Assembly (NCBI GenBank): GCA_905236755.1
Contig: CAJOCR010000008.1
Location: 180,769 to 244,768 of the forward strand
Direction of reading: 5' to 3'
Origin: an uncultured Prevotella sp.
GTDB taxonomy: Bacteria; Bacteroidota; Bacteroidia; Bacteroidales; Bacteroidaceae
DNA length: 64,000 nucleotides
A program made the translations under genes and the position numbers. Below are positions 1 through 7,749 of this stretch, piece by piece. Under the pieces are notes generated by a model, which saw only the letters and a list, made by a program, of their open reading frames with translations, did not search any database and was not told where the DNA came from. Each line of letters starts with the position of its first letter. The stretch's first letter is position 1.

Positions 1-118
1 CACAATAGGTTTCATAGAAGTCACCACAACGAAACAACATCAAAGCATCAGGATGCTTTGCTTTAAGAGAAAAAAACTGCTTCATCATTGGTGTAAGCCC
101 TTTGGTATCTATCGCCAT
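1..118 (-). CDS. mutS: DNA mismatch repair protein MutS, N-terminal fragment
   Basis: Only the first 39 codons lie inside the window; the rest runs off the left edge. Reading the minus strand from the ATG at 118 gives a peptide beginning [20 protein letters not shown] and containing [10 protein letters not shown]. This matches the start of MutS domain I, where the family has TPMMxQY followed by an FY-R-x-GDFYE stretch that includes the mismatch-reading Phe-x-Glu region. MutS recognises base mismatches and recruits MutL. A clear Bacteroidota promoter lies 35-66 bases upstream. Identity is by family motif only, since most of the protein is out of view. Confidence 0.85.
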   Translation of the reverse strand, partial: MAIDTKGLTPMMKQFFSLKAKHPDALMLFRCGDFYETYC

Positions 119-152
119 ATATCTGTTTCCTTTCTTATTTTTGGTTAGATTG

Positions 153-184
153 CAAAGTTACATAAAAACGAGAGCAGAACAAAA
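153..184 (-). promoter_or_regulatory. Promoter of mutS
   Basis: On the minus strand there is a TAACTTTG -7 box at 153-160 and TTTTG at 180-184, 19 bases apart, which is the Bacteroidota sigma-ABfr arrangement. The 19-base spacer, TTCTGCTCTCGTTTTTATG, is nearly the same as the spacers in front of leuS, the GH3 gene and the rpoN operon, so it belongs to a repeated promoter family in this window. Confidence 0.7.
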
Positions 185-311
185 TATTAATGTGGAATTT
201 TGAATTTGGAATGTGGAATTAGTTGCCCTACGGGCAATTATTAATGGTTCAATTAAAAATTATTATTCAATATTCAATTTTCAATATTCAATAGCGATGC
301 TATAGCATCGC
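181..311. repeat. REP-like block beside the RAYT transposase
   Basis: This stretch contains a TTGCCC-tac-GGGCAA hairpin at 223-237, an A+T-rich tract of repeated attcaat words, and a perfect 18-base palindrome GCGATGCTATAGCATCGC at 294-311. The palindrome overlaps the stop codon of the transposase gene (300-302). Almost the same block recurs at 42856-43017, and shorter versions occur at seven other intergenic sites. Confidence 0.75.
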
Positions 312-1520
312 GCACTTCTTCCACCAATCATCATTCACACCTGAGATAATCCTGGCAAGCTCGTTCATAGCCATACACATCTCACGGCTCACAGTAGTTT
401 GTTTACTATACACATAATTCCAACAGCTCATCTGCATCATCCAACCTTCTGCACAAGCATAGAAACTCTTTCCATAAGGCTTATAACGCTCGTTAAAGCC
501 ATTATCCACAAGTTCTATTACAGGTAACTGTTCACTAATCAAACGGTCGCGTATAGCCCGTTCTTTAGCGCTTATAAATGCCGACACTATAACAGCACCA
601 TTTCTTGCAGCATTCATAACAGCCTCTACCTGCTTTTCAAACAACGCTGCATCAGCCTTATGACACACAAGGCTCACCTTCTGTTGGTTATTCAGTATAT
701 CCCTGTTTCCTAAATAGTCAATACAAAGTCTTGATGTTCCATCTACAGAAACAGTACTCAAGCGAGGAAGTAAATTAACAAAAGCCCGTTCGAAATCAGC
801 AGCATGAGCCTTAAACCATCTATCCCTTGTTAGCCCCCTTTTCACAGCATCAAGATTCCAGTTACGTGAACACTTCCTTCTGGTAATAGTAAAAATAGCC
901 CTGTTTTCCCCCTTTATCAATCTTCGCTCAGGATTAGCTCGTATATACTCTATTTTTGTGGCTACCTCCTCAGCAGTAACCGCCTCCACATCATTATATC
1001 CGTGCACAAAAAGAGCAGGGCCACGATAGCTGCGTGTGTGGTCTTTGTCATACTTCTTTCTAAACGCTGCAGCGTCCTTATTTAGTTTCTCACTTTTCCA
1101 TTCAATACCCAGCTCGTCCCAATAAGCATGCGTGCAGCCTATCATGATACCATTTACTATCTTTCCTAAGTGTTCCTTATTCTCAGGCTTAAGATAAATC
1201 AAACAATGTATATGTTCTGGCATAGCTTCAAATTCCACTATTTCTATTCCTGAATGGAAATGAAAGCTGTTCATCCACACCTCCTTCACCGCCTGCCCCA
1301 ACTTTGTGTATCTAACGTGTGGAGCATCTTTCTCACCACGTTTTGCTTTTGAATTACCTTCAACAACACCTAATATAGGTAATCCATCATGAACATTAAG
1401 AGTAATATGGAAATATCCTTCGGTATAGTCAGTAAGAGAATCGCGCAAAAGAGACTTTGGCGTTTCAGCAATCTTCTTTTGTATTTTAACCTTCCTCTCT
1501 TCAGTATATATGTTCTTCAT
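300..1520 (-). CDS. REP-associated tyrosine transposase (RAYT) with a DprA-like C-terminal domain
   Basis: This 406-residue protein has a Y1/IS200-type transposase domain in its first half. The HUH-nuclease signature appears as PEHIHCLIYL (His103 and His105), and the usual catalytic-tyrosine helix appears as KIEYIRANPERR (Tyr192). Such enzymes nick single-stranded DNA at REP hairpins. The second half, about residues 281-395, has a Rossmann-like pattern (VIVSAFISAKERAIRDRL, then LPVIELVDNGFNERYKPYG) that resembles DprA/SMF proteins; this assignment is my inference. An in-frame GTG at 1535 would add five residues, but the ATG at 1520 is better placed behind GGGAGG. The last codons lie inside a REP palindrome, which supports a functional link with the repeats. 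Confidence 0.75.
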   Translation of the reverse strand: MKNIYTEERKVKIQKKIAETPKSLLRDSLTDYTEGYFHITLNVHDGLPILGVVEGNSKAKRGEKDAPHVRYTKLGQAVKEVWMNSFHFHSGIEIVEFEAMPEHIHCLIYLKPENKEHLGKIVNGIMIGCTHAYWDELGIEWKSEKLNKDAAAFRKKYDKDHTRSYRGPALFVHGYNDVEAVTAEEVATKIEYIRANPERRLIKGENRAIFTITRRKCSRNWNLDAVKRGLTRDRWFKAHAADFERAFVNLLPRLSTVSVDGTSRLCIDYLGNRDILNNQQKVSLVCHKADAALFEKQVEAVMNAARNGAVIVSAFISAKERAIRDRLISEQLPVIELVDNGFNERYKPYGKSFYACAEGWMMQMSCWNYVYSKQTTVSREMCMAMNELARIISGVNDDWWKKCAML

Positions 1521-1568
1521 GTTGCATCCTCCCACACTTTATCGAAAGATATTTCCATTATTCAAATA

Positions 1569-2762
1569 CTATTCCATATTTGAACTAACAACAGCTGCTC
1601 CAGTAGCAATATTTATTTCCCTTTCTTTTTCAGCCCAAAGTTGCTTTATTGTAGTATCAATATTACCATTATTATAAGCATTAATGATCTCATCACAGAA
1701 TTTATTTTTCTTAATAAACTTCTTTTCAAGACAAGCCCTATAGTAGTTCACAACAGCAACTAACGCACTTCCAAACATATATCTATCCATAGTGAAACTA
1801 TCTTCATCAAAAGCGTATTTTATACACGATGCCACGTAAGCCATAAACAACAGTCCAGTTTTGTCTTTAGAGAATTTTTCCTCTACGCTACCAGAAACTA
1901 GATGCAACATTTCTGTTTCACTAATCCAGTTAATCATATAATTCAAAGCATTATTCATCTGTGATGCTGAAGGATAATGTTCAAGTATATAATTAGCGCA
2001 GCGCAACACCTCCCATTTGTGTTCTTTTGTTTCATCTGCTGTTTTAAAGTTTATTTCTGATGGAATATCAGCAACACCTTCTTCTTTCTCTTTCTTAAGC
2101 TCTTTAATCTTGCTTTCTAATTTTTCAGCTTCATCCATCATTCCTGCAGCAGTATAATACTTAACAAGATAAGGTGCCTCATTAATATAATAATCAGAAT
2201 GAACACCGTATATTTCACCTAATAAAGAAAGTGCACGAAGCTCTGTATTAATAGCATCAGTATATTTTTCCAATGCCGCCTGATCTTCTGATATATGTAA
2301 CTGAATAAAAGCCAAATGAGAATCTTTATATCCCAATTTCTGATAAATAGCTTCTGCTTCCTGTGAGTTTTTCAAAGCATTCTCATAATCATTTGCAGAA
2401 CCCTGATAAAGAGACAGATTATCAAGATAGAAAGCGCATAACTTATTATCTGTACCATGATATTTTTTATGTAGCTCTACAACATTCTTTGCTATCTCTA
2501 CAGACTTATCAAACATCTTTAATCTATAATAACAACGAGCTTGTTTCACATAGTTATCAATTATAAGACTATCACCTTCTGTTAAATCAGCTTTAAGTAA
2601 TTTCTGCAGTTCCTCATAAGTATGAACAGCCGAAGCATATTGCTCTTCATTATAATAACTCCTAGCAATACTATCCATTTTATGGATTTCTGGATTCTTC
2701 ACATTCTGAGAATATGAAGAAAGACTGCACATCAAAGCGCATAAGACAAAGATTTTTTTCAT
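1569..2762 (-). CDS. Secreted tetratricopeptide-repeat protein of unknown function
   Basis: This 397-residue protein starts with a typical signal peptide (MKKIFVLCALMCSLSSYSQ), so it is exported to the periplasm or envelope. Residues of about 20-230 form helix pairs spaced like TPR units, for example SIARSYYNEEQYASAVHTYE and the similar segments that follow, with AEKLESKIKELKKEKEEG as a probable coiled coil near residue 220. The C-terminal half has no family I recognise. TPR proteins usually act as scaffolds for protein complexes, but no partner is evident here. The gene stands alone between the RAYT and rnc and has its own promoter. Confidence 0.7.
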   Translation of the reverse strand: MKKIFVLCALMCSLSSYSQNVKNPEIHKMDSIARSYYNEEQYASAVHTYEELQKLLKADLTEGDSLIIDNYVKQARCYYRLKMFDKSVEIAKNVVELHKKYHGTDNKLCAFYLDNLSLYQGSANDYENALKNSQEAEAIYQKLGYKDSHLAFIQLHISEDQAALEKYTDAINTELRALSLLGEIYGVHSDYYINEAPYLVKYYTAAGMMDEAEKLESKIKELKKEKEEGVADIPSEINFKTADETKEHKWEVLRCANYILEHYPSASQMNNALNYMINWISETEMLHLVSGSVEEKFSKDKTGLLFMAYVASCIKYAFDEDSFTMDRYMFGSALVAVVNYYRACLEKKFIKKNKFCDEIINAYNNGNIDTTIKQLWAEKEREINIATGAAVVSSNME

Positions 2763-2800
2763 AATATATTTTTAGTTAATATGATTAGTTAATATAGCTG

Positions 2801-2808
2801 CAAATATA
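2801..2808 (-). promoter_or_regulatory. -7 box for the TPR-protein gene
   Basis: The minus strand reads TATATTTG, a perfect match to TAnnTTTG, 39 bases before the start codon at 2762. The -33 region would fall within the neighbouring terminator hairpin. Confidence 0.5.
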
Positions 2809-2815
2809 TAAAAAA

Positions 2816-2849
2816 AAAGAATGATTCCTATTTCAGAAATCATTCTTTT
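2816..2849 (-). terminator. Intrinsic terminator after rnc
   Basis: Arms at 2816-2827 and 2838-2849 (AAAAGAATGATT and AATCATTCTTTT) pair perfectly around a ten-base loop. An A-run on the plus strand gives the U-tract for minus-strand transcription, so this ends the acpP-fabF-rnc operon. Confidence 0.75.
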
Positions 2850-2870
2850 TTATAAGATATTGTTAAAATT

Positions 2871-3944
2871 TTATTCCTCAAACGCAGCAGCCTCGGCAGC
2901 AGCGATAATTTCTTCGCGAGTAAGAGGCTTAGCTGATATGTCACTCAAATCAAACTCTTCATCGTCCTTTGCACTCTTGCTTTCTGTTGTCTCGTTATTT
3001 GAACGATACATAGGAGACATACGACGAGAAGCAGAACGATCGTCAAATACCTCTTCCTTGAAAACATTCTCATGTTTCACCTCTGGGGCATTCTCTATAT
3101 CTTGAGTGATAATGAAATCGTCTTTTACGTCAGTACTTGGAACATTCTCCACTGGTTCCTCCTCCATCTTAGTGCGGTTTGCTTTTGCAGCAAATACACT
3201 ATCAATGAACTGAGGTTCCTTACGAAGTCGCTCAAGAGTGAGCTTGCTGGCCAGTTGTTGACTTTCTTTCTTGCTATAGCCAACACCAGAACAGCCTTTT
3301 TGACCCTCGATAATTACTTCGAAGTTGAACATCGGACTACCATTAGTATCTTTCTTCTGGTCGAGCATATGGAACTCTAAGTTCACTCTGTTCTTCTGAC
3401 TCCATTCAATAAGCTTACTCTTGAAGTTTACCTCCTTATAAGCAACCTTATCGATGTTAATCATCTGAGAAAGAATACGCTTCTTCATAAAACGCATGCA
3501 TGCATTGTATCCTCTATCAAGATAGATAGCTCCAACAAGTGCTTCAAAGGCATTTCCTCCCATATAACTGTTATGAGAGGAACTGCGTCCGTTACTCAGA
3601 ACAAGCTTTTCTATGCCCATTTCTTTGGCAAGTTTGTTTAGAGTATCACGCTGCACAAGCTTAGATCTTGTATTTGTGAGGAATCCTTCACGTTTGCCTG
3701 GGAAGTGCTCATAAACAATGTCACCCACAATAGCATCGAGGATAGCATCGCCTAAGAATTCCAAACGCTCATTGTTTACTGGGCGTCCCTTAGCATTGCG
3801 TCGCATCACACTTTTATGCATCAGCGCAAGTTTATAGTAGCTGATGTCGTGTGGATAGAATCCAATAATCTTGTATAAAGACGAATAAAGCTCCTTATCC
3901 TTGCGGAAAGGGAGCTTTATTTGATCTATAAAATTACTCAGCAT
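2871..3944 (-). CDS. rnc: Ribonuclease III with an acidic C-terminal extension
   Basis: RNase III cuts double-stranded RNA during rRNA maturation and mRNA turnover. The signature motif ERLEFLGDAILD is at residues 59-70, within the catalytic domain (about 25-155). A double-stranded-RNA-binding domain follows at about 170-240 (FKSKLIEWSQ to KKESQQLASKLTLERL). The remaining 115 or so residues form an acidic, low-complexity tail that E. coli RNase III (226 aa) lacks. The start overlaps the end of fabF by 11 bases, so translation is probably coupled. The acpP-fabF-rnc order is common in bacteria. Identification is secure; the role of the tail is unknown. Confidence 0.95.
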   Translation of the reverse strand: MLSNFIDQIKLPFRKDKELYSSLYKIIGFYPHDISYYKLALMHKSVMRRNAKGRPVNNERLEFLGDAILDAIVGDIVYEHFPGKREGFLTNTRSKLVQRDTLNKLAKEMGIEKLVLSNGRSSSHNSYMGGNAFEALVGAIYLDRGYNACMRFMKKRILSQMINIDKVAYKEVNFKSKLIEWSQKNRVNLEFHMLDQKKDTNGSPMFNFEVIIEGQKGCSGVGYSKKESQQLASKLTLERLRKEPQFIDSVFAAKANRTKMEEEPVENVPSTDVKDDFIITQDIENAPEVKHENVFKEEVFDDRSASRRMSPMYRSNNETTESKSAKDDEEFDLSDISAKPLTREEIIAAAEAAAFEE

Positions 3945-5196
3945 ATTTCTTGAATACTACACAACAGTTGTGTCCACCAAAACCGAAGGTATTGCTAAGA
4001 GCATAGTTTACCTTACGTTCCTGAGCCTTGTTGAAGGTGAAATTCATCTTGTAATCCAATTCTGGATCCTCATCACCCTCTTCATGGTTGATAGTAGGAG
4101 GAACAATGTCGTTCTTAACACTCAATACACAAGCCATTGCCTCAACAGCACCAGCAGCACCGAGAAGGTGACCGGTCATTGACTTGGTAGAAGAGATGTT
4201 GAGTTCGTATGCATGATCACCAAAGACATCCTTGATGGCTTTAGCCTCAGAAATATCACCAACATGAGTTGAAGTACCGTGAACATTGATGTAATCAATA
4301 TCCTCTGGTTTGATGTTGGCATCCTTGAGTGCATTCTCCATAACGAGTTTTGCACCAAGACCTTCTGGATGGCTGGCAGTGATGTGATAAGCATCAGCGC
4401 TCATACCCTCACCTACCATCTCGGCATAAATCTTTGCACCACGAGCCTTAGCGTGCTCCAGTTCCTCAAGAACGAGGCAACCAGCACCCTCACCCATAAT
4501 AAAACCATCGCGACTTGCGCTGAATGGGCGAGAAGCATGCTCTGGATCGTCATTGCGTGTTGACAGAGCCTTCATTGAGTTGAAACCACCTACACCAGTC
4601 TCACAGATAGCAGCTTCAGCACCACCACTAACGATGATGTTAGCCTTACCCAAACGAATAAGGTTAAAAGCATCAGCTACTGCATTGCTTGATGAAGCGC
4701 AGGCAGATGTTGTAGCGTAGTTAGGTCCGTGGAATCCAAAATGGATTGAAATCTGACCAGCTGCAATATCAGAAATCATCTTAGGAATGAAGAAAGGCGA
4801 GAACATTGGTCCACGCTCTGTGTGCTGACCGTAGTCAACTACCTCATCCTGAAATGTCTTGATACCACCAATACCTACACCGAAAACAACACCAATGCGG
4901 TTCTTGTCTTCTTTTTCAAGATCAATACCTGAATCCTTAACACCCTGGATAGCAGAAGCCATAGCCAACTGGCAATAACGATCCATCTTGCGAGCTTCCT
5001 TACGATCCATAAAATCAGCAGGATTGAAGTCTTTTACCTCACAAGCAAATTTTGTCTTGAAAAGTGATGTATCGAAATGTGTAATAGGAGCTGCGCCACT
5101 CTTTCCAGCAACAAGGTTCTTCCAAGTTTCCTCAGGAGTATTACCAACTGGAGTGATAGCACCAAGTCCTGTTACTACTACTCTCTTTAATTCCAT
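3934..5196 (-). CDS. fabF: 3-oxoacyl-[acyl-carrier-protein] synthase II
   Basis: FabF condenses malonyl-ACP with a growing acyl-ACP in type II fatty acid synthesis in the cytoplasm. The 420-residue protein has the full Cys-His-His set: Cys166 in TTSACASSS, His306 in VHGTSTHVGD, and His343 in SMTGHLLGAAGA. Its length is normal for the family. It lies five bases downstream of acpP, which encodes its substrate carrier, and overlaps rnc. No unusual feature was seen. Confidence 0.97.
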   Translation of the reverse strand: MELKRVVVTGLGAITPVGNTPEETWKNLVAGKSGAAPITHFDTSLFKTKFACEVKDFNPADFMDRKEARKMDRYCQLAMASAIQGVKDSGIDLEKEDKNRIGVVFGVGIGGIKTFQDEVVDYGQHTERGPMFSPFFIPKMISDIAAGQISIHFGFHGPNYATTSACASSSNAVADAFNLIRLGKANIIVSGGAEAAICETGVGGFNSMKALSTRNDDPEHASRPFSASRDGFIMGEGAGCLVLEELEHAKARGAKIYAEMVGEGMSADAYHITASHPEGLGAKLVMENALKDANIKPEDIDYINVHGTSTHVGDISEAKAIKDVFGDHAYELNISSTKSMTGHLLGAAGAVEAMACVLSVKNDIVPPTINHEEGDEDPELDYKMNFTFNKAQERKVNYALSNTFGFGGHNCCVVFKKYAE

Positions 5197-5201
5197 TTAA
5201 A

Positions 5202-5438
5202 TTACTTCGCGTTCTCCTCGATGTAGTTGATAGCGTCACCAACAGTCTGGATTGTCTCAGCCTTATCATCAGGAATAGAGATACCGAATTCCTTCTCGAA
5301 TTCCATGATCAACTCTACAGTGTCCAAAGAATCAGCACCAAGATCGTTTGTGAAGCTTGCCTCAGCCTTAACCTCAGCCTCATCAACACCAAGTTTGTCT
5401 ACGATAATAGCCTTTACTTTGCTTTCAATTTCTGACAT
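5202..5438 (-). CDS. acpP: Acyl carrier protein
   Basis: This is a 78-residue acidic protein with the classical [18 protein letters not shown] motif. Ser37 is the site for the 4'-phosphopantetheine arm that carries acyl chains for fatty acid and lipid A synthesis. Length, charge and neighbours (fabF, rnc) all agree. It is the first gene of its operon. A weak -7-like box, TTCCTTTG, with one mismatch to TAnnTTTG, lies about 50 bases upstream. It is divergently oriented from the DUF4254 gene. Confidence 0.97.
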   Translation of the reverse strand: MSEIESKVKAIIVDKLGVDEAEVKAEASFTNDLGADSLDTVELIMEFEKEFGISIPDDKAETIQTVGDAINYIEENAK

Positions 5439-5667
5439 AATTGTAACTTTTTAAAATGTTTATAAATAATTTCTAATTAAAAATCGGATGCAAAGGAACA
5501 AATTTATTTTCAATTTAGCAAATATTTCGTCTAAAAAAGCAGTTTTTCTTGCACAAACACCCTGTTAGTGTGCAATTTTTTTGTATATAAATAACGTAAA
5601 TATCAAGAAATCAGCATGTTTTAGTTTAATAGCACACATAAATTATACACCTTTTAAAATAAAATAA

Positions 5668-5699
5668 TTTGCCATTTCAAAAATAAATACCTACTTTTG
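5668..5699 (+). promoter_or_regulatory. Promoter of the DUF4254-GT9 gene pair
   Basis: TTTG at 5668-5671 and TACTTTTG at 5692-5699 are separated by 20 bases, a full match to the Bacteroidota -33/-7 arrangement. The start codon at 5728 leaves a leader of about 20 bases. Confidence 0.7.
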
Positions 5700-5727
5700 C
5701 AAATATAACAATAAATAATTGAAGTTA

Positions 5728-6336
5728 ATGACATTTTCAAATCATTGCAACGAAATCTTCAATCGCTCAATAAGCGATTATCACGTAAAAGACAATATTG
5801 ATACTCCTATCAATAATCCATTTGATGAGGGTACTATTGAGAATCGTCTCTATCTAAAAAACTGGATTGATACTGTTCAGTGGCATTTTGAGGATATTAT
5901 CCGTGACCCTCAGCTTGATCCTGTTAAAGGTATGGATCTAAAACATCGTATTGACAAGAGTAATCAGGATCGCACGGACCTTGTAGAACAAATTGACTCT
6001 TATTTCCTTGATAAATATAAAGACGTAAAAGTTCTTGATAATGCAACTATCAACACCGAGAGTCCTGCATGGGCTATCGACAGATTGAGTATTCTTGCAT
6101 TGAAGATTTATCACATGAAAGAGCAGGCTGAGCGTACAGACGCAAGTGCTGAACACGTTCAGAAATGTCAGGATAAACTTGCTATATTACTTGAGCAGCA
6201 GAAAGACCTTGGTTCGGCTATCGATCAGCTTATCACTGATATTGAGGAAGGTCGCAAGTATATGAAGGTTTACCGACAGATGAAAATGTATAATGATGTA
6301 GAAACAAATCCTATATTATATAAAGGTAAAAAATAA
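5728..6336 (+). CDS. DUF4254 family protein
   Basis: This 202-residue, soluble, mostly helical protein has the pattern I associate with DUF4254, a Bacteroidota family usually found next to lipopolysaccharide glycosyltransferases. Recognisable stretches are ENRLYLKNWIDTVQWHFEDI, IRDPQLDP and RIDKSNQDRTDLVEQID. No catalytic motif is evident. The gene sits ten bases upstream of a GT9 heptosyltransferase-like gene, suggesting a shared envelope role. A TTG codon nine bases upstream could also start the frame; the ATG is preferred. Confidence 0.7.
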   Translation: MTFSNHCNEIFNRSISDYHVKDNIDTPINNPFDEGTIENRLYLKNWIDTVQWHFEDIIRDPQLDPVKGMDLKHRIDKSNQDRTDLVEQIDSYFLDKYKDVKVLDNATINTESPAWAIDRLSILALKIYHMKEQAERTDASAEHVQKCQDKLAILLEQQKDLGSAIDQLITDIEEGRKYMKVYRQMKMYNDVETNPILYKGKK

Positions 6337-6345
6337 TATTCTGAA

Positions 6346-7401
6346 ATGACGACTGAGCACTTACTGATTATCCGATTCTCAGCCCTTGGTGATGTAGCTA
6401 TGACTGTACCAGTGATTTATTCATTGGCACATCAATATCCTAATCTACGAATCACGGTTTTGAGTCGGCCTAATATGAAAGTGCTCTTCGAAAATATTGC
6501 ACCTAACGTTGGGTTCATGGCTGCTAATATAAAAGATGAATATAGTGGTATCCGTGGACTCAACAAACTATATCGACGACTACTTGCAAAGCAGTTTACT
6601 GCTGTAGCCGATTTTCACGGTGTTTTACGTACTCACTATCTTAGACTGAGATTTAATATGGGCAACTTTAAAGTTGAACATATTGATAAACACCGCCAGG
6701 GAAAACGCGAATTAACTGCCGAAAAAAATAAGAAACTCATTCAGCAACCTACATCTTTCCAAAATTATGCCGATGTATTGGCTAAGCTTGGATACCCTGT
6801 TAAGTTACAGTTTACATCTATTTTTCCACAGGAAGGTGGAAATCTAAGATTACTACCTGATAAACTATCTCAAAAGCGTGATTTTCAACAGTGGATAGGT
6901 ATTGCTCCCTTCGCTGCACATAAAGGAAAGATGTATCCTTTAGAACTTATCAACGAAGTTATCAACATACTTATCAACAATCATCCTTCATGCAGAATAT
7001 TCCTTTTCGGAGGAGGAACTAAGGAAAAAGAGCAAATTAACACTATTGTTGAAAAGCATCCTATAAATTGTATAAGTGTACCTGACCAGTTAAAAGGAAT
7101 GAATCAGGAACTTATCCTTATGAGCCATCTTGACTGTATGGTAAGTATGGATAGTGCTAATATGCACTTAGCTTCGCTTACAAACACACCTGTTATTAGT
7201 GTTTGGGGAGCTACTCACCCTTATGCAGGATTTCTTGGTTGGAATCAAAACCCTGATAATATAGTGCAATTAAACCTTAATTGCCGTCCTTGTAGCATAT
7301 ATGGAAGCAAACCTTGCATGCGTCAAGACTTTGCATGTATGCGTAACATTAATCCAGATACTATAGCTGAACGTGTTGAAAACGTGTTGAAAAACCGTTG
7401 A
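6346..7401 (+). CDS. Glycosyltransferase family 9 (heptosyltransferase-like)
   Basis: GT9 enzymes transfer heptose or related sugars to the lipopolysaccharide core at the inner face of the cytoplasmic membrane. The 351-residue protein has the GT-B layout: an N-terminal LLIIRFSALGDVAMTVPVIY motif, IAPFAAHKGKMYP near residue 185, FLFGGGTKEKEQI near 220, and the donor-binding MDSANMHLASLTNTPVISVWG near 270. The C-terminal part has a Cys-rich stretch (LNCRPCSIYGSKPCMRQDFACM) often seen in Bacteroidota homologues. It is transcribed with the DUF4254 gene. The exact sugar cannot be told from sequence. Confidence 0.88.
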   Translation: MTTEHLLIIRFSALGDVAMTVPVIYSLAHQYPNLRITVLSRPNMKVLFENIAPNVGFMAANIKDEYSGIRGLNKLYRRLLAKQFTAVADFHGVLRTHYLRLRFNMGNFKVEHIDKHRQGKRELTAEKNKKLIQQPTSFQNYADVLAKLGYPVKLQFTSIFPQEGGNLRLLPDKLSQKRDFQQWIGIAPFAAHKGKMYPLELINEVINILINNHPSCRIFLFGGGTKEKEQINTIVEKHPINCISVPDQLKGMNQELILMSHLDCMVSMDSANMHLASLTNTPVISVWGATHPYAGFLGWNQNPDNIVQLNLNCRPCSIYGSKPCMRQDFACMRNINPDTIAERVENVLKNR

Positions 7402-7403
7402 AA

Positions 7404-7690
7404 ACCCTGTTCATAACTTTGTGGATATCCACAGGGTAGAATTGAAGTACCCTGAAATGTGGATATCCACATACTTTTCACAGGCATTTAAGTAACTTTT
7501 CAACCGTTTTTTTAGGAAAAAAGATATAAACTTATTACTTTTGCACCGAATTCACAAATTGTGGATAACTTAATATAACGCTGATAATCAGCAAGAAAGA
7601 ATTAATAGATAGTGTAGAAAAGTATCTGTAGGGTGTTAATAATGAAATATGCAAGTTTTTCTCTTATGAGTTATAAACTTATCAACGGTA
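7404..7690. other. Gene-free stretch with DnaA-box-like palindromes; possible origin or regulatory region
   Basis: About 350 bases between the GT9 gene and nadA hold no convincing gene. Two copies of the palindrome TGTGGATATCCACA lie at 7420-7433 and 7458-7471. A perfect DnaA box on the minus strand (TGTGGATAA, complement TTATCCACA) lies at 7560-7568, and TTATCAACG, a near box, is at about 7679-7687. The intervening DNA is very A+T-rich. Gene direction also changes nearby (minus to the left of 5.4 kb, plus from 5.7 to 9.9 kb). This fits a DnaA-binding region but is not proof of an origin; dnaA itself is not in the window. Confidence 0.35.
7536..7543 (+). promoter_or_regulatory. -7 box for nadA
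   Basis: TACTTTTG matches TAnnTTTG. Transcription from here would give nadA an unusually long leader of about 200 bases. The leader holds a perfect DnaA-box word and a possible 26-codon reading frame at 7642-7722. Confidence 0.5.
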
Positions 7691-7749
7691 TATCATACTA
7701 CACATCTTTTTTTTCTTTTTAAAAATAAAAGAAAGATAATAATATAGTT

